DNA of 64,000 nucleotides from Pseudomonas koreensis (GTDB lineage Bacteria > Pseudomonadota > Gammaproteobacteria > Pseudomonadales > Pseudomonadaceae), in contig NZ_JALJWP010000001.1 of the NCBI RefSeq assembly GCF_024169245.1, positions 3,845,501-3,909,500 on the forward strand, written 5' to 3'. Positions 35,501-42,832 of the stretch are shown piece by piece. The notes beneath the pieces were generated by a model. That model was given only the letters and a program-made list of their open reading frames with translations. It ran no database searches and was not told where the DNA came from. The translations under genes and the position numbers were made by a program. The stretch's first letter is position 1. Every line of letters starts with the position of its first letter.

Positions 35501-35605
35501 CTGGCCTACACACTGATTGGCGGCACGTTTGTTGGCACGATCATCACGTTGGTGTTCTTGCCGGCGATGTATGCGATCTGGTTCAGGATTCGGGCTGAGC
35601 GCTGA
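32546..35605 (+). CDS. RND efflux transporter (HAE1-like)
   Basis: A 1,019-residue resistance-nodulation-division pump, about the normal length for the family. Visible features are the N-terminal helix (VFLIFLIAVAGVLSFFKLGR), the large periplasmic loops and the paired acidic residues in helix 4 (LALGLLVDDAIIAIEMMVVK), the proton relay. The C-terminal helices and SVFWGTLAYTLIGGTFVG are conserved. It resembles the branch that carries diverse organic compounds. It is coupled to the adaptor gene by a 4-bp overlap and converges on the oxidoreductase gene, overlapping it by 23 bp. Confidence 0.92.
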   Translation: MSEGRFNLSAIAVRQRAITVFLIFLIAVAGVLSFFKLGRAEDPPFTVKQLTVITAWPGATAQEMQDQVAELLEKRLQELKWYDRAETYTRPGLAFTVVSLLDSTPPGQVQEEFYQARKKLNDEAIKLPAGVIGPMVNDEFSDVTFALFALKAKGEPQRLLVRDAETLRQRLLHVPGVKKVNIIGEQAERIFVSFSHDRLATLGLSPQDIFAALNNQNVLTPAGSVETKGPEVFLRVDGAFDTLQKIRDTPVVAQGRTLTLSDVATVERGYEDPATFLVRNNGEEALLLGVIMREGWNGLDLGKALDAETVRINEEMPLGMSLSKVTDQAVNIDSAVGEFMVKFFVALLVVMLVCFLSMGWRVGVVVAAAVPLTLAIVFVVMAATGKNFDRITLGSLILALGLLVDDAIIAIEMMVVKMEEGYDRIKASAYAWSHTAAPMLAGTLVTAIGFLPNGFAQSTAGEYTSNMFWIVGIALIASWVVAVAFTPYLGVKLLPDIKTVEGGHAAIYDTPRYNRFRRILTWVITRKWLVAGMVVALFVVAIPGMGLVKKQFFPTSDRPEVMIEVQMPYGTSIEQTSAAATKVEAWLQKQDEAQIVTAYIGQGAPRFFLAMAPELPDPSFAKIVVLTDSQEARETLKLRLREAVAEGLAPEARVRATQIVFGPYSPFPVAYRVMGPDPAKLRDIAEQVRSVMQDSPMMRTVNTDWGPLTPTLHFNLNQDRLQAVGLTSSAVAQQLQFLLSGVPITAVREDIRSVQVVGRAAGNIRLDPSQIEGFTLVGAAGQRIPLSQIGQVEVRMEDPILRRRDRTPTITVRGDIAEGLQPPDVSGAIVQQLQPIIENLPSGYRIEQAGAIEESGKAGKAILPLLPIMIAMTLLIIIVQVRSISAMIMVFLTSPLGLIGVVPTLLIFNQPFGINALVGLIALSGILMRNTLILIGQIHHNEQEGLAPFHAVVEATVQRARPVLLTALAAILAFIPLTHSVFWGTLAYTLIGGTFVGTIITLVFLPAMYAIWFRIRAER

Positions 35606-36518
35606 CATCGAGCACGATTTTTCCACGAGTGTGCCCGGCCCAGCTTTGTTTTACCGCGGCGACAACTTCTTTCAGCGGTACTACCTGAGCCTCAAGGCTG
35701 AGCTGGCCCGATGTGAAGAGCGCGGCGATCTCGGCCAATTGGCTGCCATCGGAACGGGTGGCGAAGTTTTTGCCACTCACGCCGTGCTCACTGGCCTTCT
35801 GTGCAGAGGGTGCGCTGACCGGGGAAACCAGAACGCCCCCGCGCTTGATGACACTCCATGAACGGTTCTGAGTTTCGCCGCCAACCAGATCAATCACCGC
35901 ATCGACATCAGTAACGCTGTCTTCGAATTTTGCCGAGGTGTAATCAATCACCTCATCAGCGCCAAGCGAACGCAGATAGTCGTGGTTTTTCGCAGAGCTG
36001 GTCGCGATCACATAAGCGCCGGCAAGGTGGGCGAGCTGGATTGCGAAGCTGCCCACGCCACCTGCGCCGCCGTGAATAAGGACTTTCTGGCCTGGCTGGA
36101 TCGCGGCGTGTTCATGCAGCGCTTGCCAAGCGGTAAGTGCTGCCGCCGGCACGCCGCCGGCCTTTTGCAACGACAGCGTTGTCGGTGTGTGGGCCAGACG
36201 ATCTGGTGTTGAAAGCGCCTGGGTCGCATACCCGCCGGTAATCCCGATAAACCCGAACACCTTGTCGCCAACGGCAAAGTCTCTGACGTTCCTGCCCACC
36301 GCGGCGACGGTGCCTGAGACTTCCACACCAGGCGTGTAGGGCAGTGGCAGCGGAATGAATTGCTGCATGGCACCGGAGAGAATTTTCCAATCGATCGGAT
36401 TGATCCCACTGCCGGCAACATCGATTAACACCTGATCGTCATTGGGTTTCAGATCCGGAACTTCTTTGAGCACCAGCGCTTCTGCCTGGCCGTACTGCGC
36501 TACTTGGACAGCTTTCAT
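35583..36518 (-). CDS. Zinc-independent NADP-dependent oxidoreductase (quinone oxidoreductase-like MDR)
   Basis: A 311-residue medium-chain dehydrogenase/reductase of the quinone oxidoreductase type. The GroES-like N-terminal domain has GSGINPIDWKILSG, the GVEVSGTVAAVG segment and the Rossmann motif HGGAGGVGSFAIQLA near residue 150. The zinc ligands of alcohol dehydrogenases are not seen. It should be a cytosolic NAD(P)H-dependent reductase. The ATG at 36518 was chosen because GGAGAG lies 5-6 nt upstream; the frame is open to 36557. It is followed on the same strand, upstream, by the DoxX gene. Confidence 0.88.
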   Translation of the reverse strand: MKAVQVAQYGQAEALVLKEVPDLKPNDDQVLIDVAGSGINPIDWKILSGAMQQFIPLPLPYTPGVEVSGTVAAVGRNVRDFAVGDKVFGFIGITGGYATQALSTPDRLAHTPTTLSLQKAGGVPAAALTAWQALHEHAAIQPGQKVLIHGGAGGVGSFAIQLAHLAGAYVIATSSAKNHDYLRSLGADEVIDYTSAKFEDSVTDVDAVIDLVGGETQNRSWSVIKRGGVLVSPVSAPSAQKASEHGVSGKNFATRSDGSQLAEIAALFTSGQLSLEAQVVPLKEVVAAVKQSWAGHTRGKIVLDVSAQPES

Positions 36519-36578
36519 GAATCTCTCCGTTTTGATGGTCATGGCGCGTCGGAACAATTGGACGTGCCGGCGATTCGA

Positions 36579-37010
36579 TTAGTGGCGACGTGCGTCGAGG
36601 CTGAAACGCCCTGCGCCGAAAGAAACGATCTGCAAGAGCCCACCGGCCATGGCGATATTCTTGAAGAAATGGATGAACTGATTCTGGTCCGCCAGAGCGT
36701 TATGGAAAATCATCGCGGTCAGGATGCTGAAAATCGCCAGCACCGCTGCGGTGGTTCGTGTGCGATAACCGGCGATCAACGCTGCGCCGCCGAGAATCTC
36801 GACAGCAATCGCCACCCCCAACGCCAGTGCAGGAAAAGGCAACCCAACGGAGCCGATGTAGCCAATCATCATGGCCGGTGCTGCGATTTTCGACAGGCCC
36901 GAAAGAATGAAGATCGCGCTCAGAAAAATGCGCCCGATCAATGAAACGGTGCTGTTGAGGTTGGAAGACGTTGAAGCAGTAATGCTGGAAATTGTGGCTG
37001 CGTGGGACAT
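36579..37010 (-). CDS. DoxX-family membrane protein
   Basis: A 143-residue inner-membrane protein with four hydrophobic segments (about residues 24-48, 60-80, 85-105 and 115-130), typical of the DoxX family. The first segment reads LIGRIFLSAIFILSGLSKI, and NQFIHFFKNIAMAGGLLQIV lies near the end. DoxX proteins are linked to quinone or redox chemistry in the membrane, and their exact role varies. It starts at ATG 37010 with a weak SD. It may be co-transcribed with the oxidoreductase 60 bp downstream, and is divergent from an SDR gene. Confidence 0.85.
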   Translation of the reverse strand: MSHAATISSITASTSSNLNSTVSLIGRIFLSAIFILSGLSKIAAPAMMIGYIGSVGLPFPALALGVAIAVEILGGAALIAGYRTRTTAAVLAIFSILTAMIFHNALADQNQFIHFFKNIAMAGGLLQIVSFGAGRFSLDARRH

Positions 37011-37258
37011 GACGTGGATTCCGCTGATGTCAGCGCTTCACCATGAAGCGCCGTTGTGGAGCAAATGATGTCACCGCGCAGCTTTGCGCAATAGCCGGCA
37101 TGTTTCGATGATCAGGTTCGAAAAAATAGAAAAGCAGCGGAAATCGAAGTGAACGTTCATCTGTGGTCCGGGCCATGTGTTGCTGAGCAGGATCAGGCAA
37201 ATCTCGCGGACTAATCGAATAACAGCGGCGGGGCTGATTCGGTACGTTGGTCTCGAAC

Positions 37259-37283
37259 GCGGTTCAGCGTAATCCTGAACCGC
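37259..37283. promoter_or_regulatory. Perfect inverted repeat upstream of the SDR gene
   Basis: GCGGTTCAG (37259-37267) and CTGAACCGC (37275-37283) are perfect 9-bp arms with a 7-nt spacer. The repeat ends 22 bp before the SDR start codon, in the divergent DoxX/SDR intergenic region. This is a good candidate repressor site; the regulator is not adjacent. Confidence 0.5.
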
Positions 37284-37305
37284 CGCTATAAAGAGGAGTA
37301 CTGCA

Positions 37306-38139
37306 ATGAACGAGACTAAGGTTTGGTTGGTTACAGGCTGTTCCACCGGGTTCGGTCGCCACATCGCCACAGCGCTGCTGAATGAGGGTGAGCGTGTGGT
37401 GGTCACGGCGCGCAAAACACAGCAGATCGAGGATCTGGCCGCCCTCGGCGAGGCTCTGATTTTGCCTCTGGACGTGACTGATCCGGCGCAGGCGATGCAG
37501 GTCGTGGAAGCCGCCGAGCGTCGCTTCGGGCGCGTGGACGTGCTGATCAATAATGCCGGCATTGGCCATTTCTCATCGGTAGAGGACAGCGACGATGAGG
37601 CTGTTCGGCGGATGTTCGAGGTCAACTACTTCGGCACGGCCCATATGATTCGCGCGGTACTGCCAGGCATGCGCAAGCGGCGCACCGGCATGATCGTCAA
37701 CCTCACATCAATAGGCGGTCTGGTCGGGTTCGAAGCGGTCGGCCATTACTGCGCGACGAAGTTCGCCGTGGAGGGCCTGTCGGAAAGTCTGCGCGCCGAA
37801 GTTTCGCCACTCGGTATCGGCGTGATGACCGTTCAGCCCAGCGCCTTCAGAACCCAATGGGCGGGGTCTTCGGGCGCCGCGCAAACGGTGGCCGAGGATT
37901 ACCAGGCAACCGCCGGCGCCGCGATGCGCGCCTACCAGCAATCTGTTGGCAATCAGGCCGGCGACCCAGCCAGGGCGGCAGCGGCGATCTACGCCGCGGT
38001 TACCTGCGCAGCGCCGCCGGCGCGCCTGCTGTTGGGCAATGAAGCCTATGAGGCCGCGCAGGCAAAGCTTACCGCCATGGGTCGCGAGTTCAGCGCATGG
38101 GAATCTACCGCCCGTGGCGCGGACTTCCCAACGGCCTGA
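37306..38139 (+). CDS. Short-chain dehydrogenase/reductase
   Basis: A 277-residue cytosolic SDR. The cofactor motif TGCSTGFGRHIA is near residue 11, NNAG (LINNAGIGHF) near 84, and the catalytic YxxxK (HYCATKFAVEG) near 150, with Ser in NLTSIGG. This opening (VTGCSTGFG) is common in the type annotated as oxidoreductases acting on sterols or unknown alcohols. The start ATG at 37306 follows GAGGAG 7 nt upstream. It is divergent from the DoxX gene and probably controlled through the inverted repeat just upstream. No substrate can be named. Confidence 0.88.
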   Translation: MNETKVWLVTGCSTGFGRHIATALLNEGERVVVTARKTQQIEDLAALGEALILPLDVTDPAQAMQVVEAAERRFGRVDVLINNAGIGHFSSVEDSDDEAVRRMFEVNYFGTAHMIRAVLPGMRKRRTGMIVNLTSIGGLVGFEAVGHYCATKFAVEGLSESLRAEVSPLGIGVMTVQPSAFRTQWAGSSGAAQTVAEDYQATAGAAMRAYQQSVGNQAGDPARAAAAIYAAVTCAAPPARLLLGNEAYEAAQAKLTAMGREFSAWESTARGADFPTA

Positions 38140-38356
38140 CGCGCTAAGCCCGCACAGATGGCATGGACGCTGTCTATTGCCTGCAGCCATTGGCCTAGTT
38201 CGCTTAGTCCTTCGCCTCGACGTTTTTGCGAGCGCCGGGAGCATTGGGCAAAACCTGCGCAGGAATTGCATAACGGTACCGCGCCGCGACTTCTTACTCT
38301 TGCTTCAAGTCCTGCTGAACGGCAGGAAACTCTGATCTGAAAACAGGAGTTCTAAA

Positions 38357-38659
38357 ATGTCCGATATCGAAATTCGTGTAACCCCTGATGCGCAAGAAAA
38401 CGCCACTGCGCAGCCATCTGGCGATCAGAGCAAGTACGTTGGCATGTGGGTGACAGCCGACGGTCATATTCGTCATGAGTTGCTGCAAGGGGGGCGATAT
38501 GACGAGGCGCGCGGTCGGCAAAAAAGCGCCTATCAAGGGCGTTACTGGCTGGAAGGCGACCACATTGAGTATGTGGACGACACTGGCTTTACCGCAGATG
38601 GAGAGTTTAGACACAACGTGCTTTATCACGCTGGCATGGTGTTATATCCCGAGCGCTGA
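38357..38659 (+). CDS. Atu4866-family protein
   Basis: A 100-residue small protein of the Agrobacterium Atu4866 family, recognised from DGHIRHELLQGGRYDEARG and YVDDTGFTADGEF, with the C-terminal HAGMVLYPE. The family folds as a small beta-barrel related to lipocalins; its role is not known, though it is sometimes found beside SDR and redox genes, as here. It starts at ATG 38357 preceded by AACAGGAG. A bidirectional terminator follows 6 bp after the stop codon. Confidence 0.82.
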   Translation: MSDIEIRVTPDAQENATAQPSGDQSKYVGMWVTADGHIRHELLQGGRYDEARGRQKSAYQGRYWLEGDHIEYVDDTGFTADGEFRHNVLYHAGMVLYPER

Positions 38660-38665
38660 CGCATA

Positions 38666-38692
38666 AGCCGGAATGAAAATTCCGGCTTTTTT
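38666..38692 (+). terminator. Terminator between the Atu4866-family and flavin reductase genes
   Basis: AGCCGGAA (38666-38673) and TTCCGGCT (38680-38687) form an 8-bp stem with a 6-nt loop (TGAAAA), followed by a run of six T on the plus strand. The minus strand offers only a weak T stretch, so it is best as a plus-strand terminator. Confidence 0.85.
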
Positions 38693-38704
38693 ATTGGTGT
38701 TTTA

Positions 38705-39262
38705 TTACAGATTCTGCGGGCGGAATTGATCGCGGAAATCCAGGGTTTCGCCCGCCACTATAAATTTCCCCTGCCCGCGGTAATGCAGGGTTTTGGGATT
38801 TTTCACCGACGTGGCCACATGCGCCTTGACCACTTCCCACACGAACAGACCGTACTCGCCGATAAGATTCGAGTCGAACAGCTTGCACTCGAAATTGGCG
38901 TAGCACTCTTTGATCAACGGGGCAGTTACCCGTTCTGCGGGGGCGGCTGTGAGAGCAAATTGGGCAAACTTGTCGATGGCGCCACCGCTGCTGTTGCCCA
39001 CGGCAACAACCTGATCGACCAACTCGACGGTGGGCACGTTGATTACGCACTGCTCGCTGTTGCGGATCAACTCGTAGCTGTGGTTTGCACTCCAGATGTA
39101 GCAGCCAAACAGGGCGGGGGAAAACTGCATCATCATGTGCCAGCCCATGGTCATTATGTTGGTTTCACCTTGCCACGCGGAGCTCACCAGCACGATTGGG
39201 CCGGTTTCCAGGTGCTGGCGAACCTCGCTCAGAGGGAAGTCGGATTTTCGAAATGCGGTCAT
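38705..39262 (-). CDS. Flavin reductase-like FMN-binding protein
   Basis: A 185-residue protein of the flavin reductase-like (split-barrel FMN-binding) family. The segment GPIVLVSSAWQGETNIMTMG, then WHMMMQFSPALFGCYI, forms the flavin site, and INVPTVELVDQVVAVG is the conserved strand region. It probably binds FMN and works in electron supply to a monooxygenase or as an unassigned flavoprotein. The ATG at 39262 has GGAGG 5 nt upstream; the frame is open to 39322. It is transcribed away from its neighbour on the left and lies downstream of a LysR gene on the same strand. Confidence 0.85.
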   Translation of the reverse strand: MTAFRKSDFPLSEVRQHLETGPIVLVSSAWQGETNIMTMGWHMMMQFSPALFGCYIWSANHSYELIRNSEQCVINVPTVELVDQVVAVGNSSGGAIDKFAQFALTAAPAERVTAPLIKECYANFECKLFDSNLIGEYGLFVWEVVKAHVATSVKNPKTLHYRGQGKFIVAGETLDFRDQFRPQNL

Positions 39263-39406
39263 GGCGCCTCCGTGATTCAAAAGAGGATAAACAGTTGTTG
39301 TCAGTCGCTTTCGACGATTCAACTTTCCTGCTTTTCGACGTGCACCTCTCCGGCAGCCTTGCTCAGGCTGTCGGGTTTTTGTTCTTTTCTCTCTGAATTG
39401 CCACTT

Positions 39407-40312
39407 TCAAGTCGCAAAAGGCTGTGCGCCGAACCGCTTGATCAGCCACTGCCCAGCCGGACCGGGGGGCGAGTCGGTTCGATAAATCGCGTCGAAGGTG
39501 TAGGTGCCGCCTTTACAGTCCGGCATATCGAGTTCGACCAGGCGTCCTTCGTCCAGGTCAGACTGAACCATGGGCACCGGCATATTCCCCCATCCGATGC
39601 CCTCTTTGAGAAGCATGTGTTTGGCGCCCAGATCCGCCAGTCGCCAAGTGCGAGTGCTGACGACGGCAAAGTCCTTGTCACCCGTAAGTGTTGAGCGATC
39701 CGATAGCACCAATTGAACAAACTCTCTGGCAGCGCCAGGCGATTTGGAACACTCGGTTGCCAGCGGGTGTGCAGGCGCTGCGACCGGTATCAACTGAACA
39801 CTGCCGACGCCGATGCGCTCGATGCCGTCCAGGCCAATGTCCAGCGGACCGCTGATGCCGACTCCAGCTTTCTTCTCCATCACTAGTTGGGTCACTGCCC
39901 CCAAGGCTTCCATGTGCAAGTGCAGAGTGACTGTAGGAAATTCTTCCCTGAAGGTCCTTAACGCATCGACTACTCGCTCGGCAGGGAGCATCACATCGAG
40001 CGCAAGGTGAACTTCTGCCTCAAGTCCATGCAGCAAACCGGAGACTTTTGCGCGCAGTCCATTTACGCCGTTGGTAATAGTGCGTGCTTCGGCAAGGACG
40101 GTTCGACCTGCGTCCGTCAGTTGTGGTTTTCGCGTTGTCTTGCGGTCAAACAGTGAAACCCCAAGCTGCATCTCCAGGTTGGAAATGGAGTAGCTCACAA
40201 CTGATGTAGCGCGATGCAGTTTCCTGGCCGCAGCGGCAAAACTCCCCACTTCTACAACCGTCAGGAATACTTTGAGTTGATCAAGCGTTGGTGTTCCGGG
40301 ATCGGAGATCAT
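39407..40312 (-). CDS. LysR-family transcriptional regulator
   Basis: A 301-residue LysR-type regulator. The winged helix spans about residues 9-65 (LDQLKVFLTVVEVGSFAAAA, then TSVVSYSISNLEMQLGVSLF), followed by the hinge FDRKTTRKPQLTDAG and the effector domain. It is divergent from the PhaZ-like hydrolase gene, 113 bp away, and upstream of the flavin reductase on the same strand. Either could be its target; the divergent arrangement favours the hydrolase. Confidence 0.9.
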   Translation of the reverse strand: MISDPGTPTLDQLKVFLTVVEVGSFAAAARKLHRATSVVSYSISNLEMQLGVSLFDRKTTRKPQLTDAGRTVLAEARTITNGVNGLRAKVSGLLHGLEAEVHLALDVMLPAERVVDALRTFREEFPTVTLHLHMEALGAVTQLVMEKKAGVGISGPLDIGLDGIERIGVGSVQLIPVAAPAHPLATECSKSPGAAREFVQLVLSDRSTLTGDKDFAVVSTRTWRLADLGAKHMLLKEGIGWGNMPVPMVQSDLDEGRLVELDMPDCKGGTYTFDAIYRTDSPPGPAGQWLIKRFGAQPFAT

Positions 40313-40425
40313 TTCTACTGTCTCGAACGTTTAGGAGATATCTATCCTGGCTTTGCAGAAAGCAGCATATACGCAAGATTGGGCCGTCTACACTGCGATC
40401 CAAGTGCCAAGGGAAAAGGTAACTC

Positions 40426-41193
40426 ATGCCGATTCGAAAGCTCACCGTCAAGGATTTGCAGGTGAATGTCTCAATCTCCGGCCAAGGCCCACCGTTACTC
40501 CTGCTTAACGGTTTGGGTGGCTTGATCAGAACATTCGACGCCCTGCGCGACGAACTGGCTGACTACACAACGATTGCGCTGGACGTGCCCGGAGTGGGTA
40601 AGTCGCAAATGCCGCGCTGGCCGATGCGTTTGCCGAGCCATGCCGATTTGATCGGAGAGATGCTCGAGCAATTGGGAATCGACCGGATTGATGTCTTCGG
40701 CGTTAGTTGGGGTGGGGCATTGGCGCAAGAGTTTGCTCTTCGTCACCCTGGCAAGGTGCGGCGGCTTATTCTGGCGGCGACCTCAGCGGGCCCGGCGTTA
40801 TTGATGAAACCCGCCGACATTCTGGATTTTTTCAGGGGCAGAGGCGGTGGCAAACGGCCGAAGGGAGGTGCTTCGGGCAATTCTATCCATGCGCTGCTGC
40901 GCTTCGGTGTTGCCAGGGGCATGCTTAGCGTTGACCCGCGGACTTATTACCACCAGCTAACCGCTCTGGCAGGTTGGACAAGTCTGCTGCGGCTATCCCG
41001 TTTGCGCGCGCGCACGCTCATCCTCATCGGCGACCGTGACACGTTGGTACAGCCGTACAACGGGCAGATCCTGCGACGCTCGATTGCACAAGCCGAACTG
41101 CGCGTGCTGAAGGGTGAAGGGCATTTTTTTGTGGTGACCAGCGCACGGCGAACTGCCGAGCTGATGCGCGATTTCCTTCTTGAGAAAAATTGA
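40426..41193 (+). CDS. Alpha/beta hydrolase, PhaZ-like
   Basis: A 255-residue alpha/beta hydrolase closely resembling intracellular medium-chain polyhydroxyalkanoate depolymerase (PhaZ). Shared segments are PPLLLLNGLGGLIRTFDAL, IALDVPGVGKSQMPRWP and the nucleophile elbow GVSWGGALAQEFA (Ser near 92). The acid is in LILIGDRDTLVQ and the His in LKGEGHFFV. It is not next to pha synthesis genes, so it may be a paralogue acting on another ester. It starts at ATG 40426 with AAGG upstream and is divergent from a LysR gene. Confidence 0.8.
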   Translation: MPIRKLTVKDLQVNVSISGQGPPLLLLNGLGGLIRTFDALRDELADYTTIALDVPGVGKSQMPRWPMRLPSHADLIGEMLEQLGIDRIDVFGVSWGGALAQEFALRHPGKVRRLILAATSAGPALLMKPADILDFFRGRGGGKRPKGGASGNSIHALLRFGVARGMLSVDPRTYYHQLTALAGWTSLLRLSRLRARTLILIGDRDTLVQPYNGQILRRSIAQAELRVLKGEGHFFVVTSARRTAELMRDFLLEKN

Positions 41194-41284
41194 ACGGCAT
41201 TCCATCAGGCTCGCCTAATACTGAGCCTGGGGGCAATTCCGCAGGCAATGCGCTAATGTCAGCACACTCCGAGAGGTGGTTAAC

Positions 41285-41545
41285 GTGGCTAAAGATGACA
41301 AGAAGAGCAAAGATGAGACTTCGAAAGCCAGTAAAGAATTGAAAGACAAAAAGTCGTCATCAGCGAAGAAATCGGATGCGGCTTCGACCCTATCGAAGTC
41401 CTCCGACAAGAAAGAGAAGTCCTCTGACAAGAAAGAAAAGAAAAAAGACGCCAAACCCAAGGATTCCGCCAAGAAAGCTGACAGCAAACCGGAGAAGGCG
41501 AAAAAATCAGAGAAGGCCGACAAGCCAGCGAAAAAGAAGAAGTGA
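41285..41545 (+). CDS. Lysine-rich low-complexity protein, 86 aa
   Basis: A highly basic, disordered protein in which about 34 of 86 residues are Lys, with Ser, Ala and Asp filling the rest (for example KSSDKKEKSSDKKEKKKDAK). There is no fold motif. Its composition is histone H1- or AlgP-like, which suggests binding of nucleic acid, but nothing more can be said. The GTG at 41285 follows AGGTGG 6 nt upstream; an earlier in-frame GTG at 41276 is possible but overlaps that SD. A structured RNA candidate with a strong terminator follows. Confidence 0.7.
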   Translation: MAKDDKKSKDETSKASKELKDKKSSSAKKSDAASTLSKSSDKKEKSSDKKEKKKDAKPKDSAKKADSKPEKAKKSEKADKPAKKKK

Positions 41546-41565
41546 CATTTGCCAGGGCTCTACGA

Positions 41566-41714
41566 CCTGCCTTGAGCTTAAGGCAGGGCTACGCTCAGGT
41601 TGGTCGCAAGCTCTGACCCTGTGCAAACAGGGGAAGGAAGTAAAACTGATGCTCACCTGCGACCCTGTCGTCTGTGTGTTTGAGTAGCGACCAGCCTGGT
41701 CGCTACGATTTTTT
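41566..41714 (+). ncRNA. Candidate small RNA or structured 3' UTR
   Basis: About 150 nt containing three hairpins: CCTGCCTT/AAGGCAGG (41566-41573 with 41580-41587), CCCTGT/ACAGGG closed by a GCAA tetraloop (41617-41622 with 41627-41632), and a terminal GTAGCGACC/GGTCGCTAC stem followed by a T-run. GGGGAAGGAAG follows the second hairpin. No protein is plausible here. It could be an independent sRNA or the 3' UTR of the lysine-rich gene; no promoter was identified. Confidence 0.4.
41684..41714 (+). terminator. Strong rho-independent terminator
   Basis: GTAGCGACC and GGTCGCTAC pair perfectly around AGCCT (41684-41706), followed by GA and six T (41709-41714). The T-run overlaps the stop codon of the convergent dehydrogenase gene. 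Confidence 0.85.
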
Positions 41715-42729
41715 ATCCAGTCACTTCTCCGTCCAGCTCAATCAATTCACCACCGTCCTTTTCCAATCGCGGCAGAAACGCCTGCGCCTCCAGTAGCTGA
41801 TACGGAAAATACAGCCCCGGGCTCACAGGCGGCTGGCCGTCCAGCCCGATCAGTCGCTCCAGCAGCATGGCCACACTCAGCCCGGTCAATGCCGCCGCAC
41901 CTGCGCGGTGAACCACGGCGTGCCGTGTGCGCAACGCAGCTCCCTTGTGATCCGTGCCTTCTATTTCGATCAATATCTCTGTCGACATCGGCAGGCCCTG
42001 ACGCCGGGTCGAGCTGACGCCGCTGGCGAGGTTGAACTCGACGTTCGGGGCGTCGGTGGCGGCGGCCAGGCCTGTGACGTCGATGGAGGAGAAACCGGCG
42101 CCTTCCAGAACGGTTCCATCCACCGCGCGAAAGCTGACCTTGGCGTCATCGCCTTCGCGCCAGATGAATTCGCCGTCGCGGCGGGTCAGTGCGGCGGGCA
42201 GCATTTTGTTCAGGTGTTCGAAATCGACCGCCACGGTCGGGCCGCCGCCATCCTGTTCGTCGACCAGTGCGTGGATGCGGATGTCGTGCACGCGGGCGAA
42301 CGCCTTGGCGAGGTGCAGCGTCGCGACCGTGGTCGCACCGACCATCCATTCGTAGCCAAGGACAATGGGCGCCGCGTCGGGCGTGTGCATGAAACTGGCG
42401 ATTTGCGGAGCGATTTCGAAGACGCCGGAAGAAATGCTCAAGTGCGGCACCTTGCGCCTTTGCGCAAACCTCAGTCCGGCGAGGGCGTGGTCCATGTAGA
42501 ACAGGGCGATGGCGCTGACCGGGCGATCGCCCAGTCCCAGATCGTCTGCGCGAGCGTCGATGACCACACCTTGGGCATTGCCGATTTGCTCGGCGGTTTG
42601 CTCAGCCTTGGCGAGGTCGCGTCCGCCAATCAGCAAGGGTACGTCGGGGTGCGCCGCGCGCAAGGCGCGGGCCGTCTGGTGGCCGATGGCGCCGGAACCG
42701 CCCATGAACAGAATGGGATGAAGTGGCAT
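41713..42729 (-). CDS. Saccharopine dehydrogenase-like NAD(P)-binding oxidoreductase
   Basis: A 338-residue Rossmann-fold protein. The N-terminal nucleotide motif is MGGSGAIGHQTARALRAAH (about residues 9-22), followed by LLIGGRDLAKAEQTAEQIG, as in saccharopine dehydrogenase-like oxidoreductases. The C-terminal half is a two-layer substrate domain whose substrate is unknown. It starts at ATG 42729, preceded by GAGGATCC. The LysR gene upstream on the same strand ends 103 bp away and may regulate or be co-transcribed with it. Confidence 0.8.
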   Translation of the reverse strand: MPLHPILFMGGSGAIGHQTARALRAAHPDVPLLIGGRDLAKAEQTAEQIGNAQGVVIDARADDLGLGDRPVSAIALFYMDHALAGLRFAQRRKVPHLSISSGVFEIAPQIASFMHTPDAAPIVLGYEWMVGATTVATLHLAKAFARVHDIRIHALVDEQDGGGPTVAVDFEHLNKMLPAALTRRDGEFIWREGDDAKVSFRAVDGTVLEGAGFSSIDVTGLAAATDAPNVEFNLASGVSSTRRQGLPMSTEILIEIEGTDHKGAALRTRHAVVHRAGAAALTGLSVAMLLERLIGLDGQPPVSPGLYFPYQLLEAQAFLPRLEKDGGELIELDGEVTG

Positions 42730-42832
42730 GGATCCTCCTCATTTTTTCCTGGATTGAAACGTGCTTTGGCTAGACACCCTAGCACGCACTTTCCGGATTG
42801 CCCGTGCGGTCGTCCGGCGTACCGACGAACGT

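Noticed and set aside
41617..41650. Possible SRP (4.5S) RNA because of the GGAAGGAAG stretch
   Set aside because: The rest of the conserved SRP hairpin is not present; only this short match is seen.
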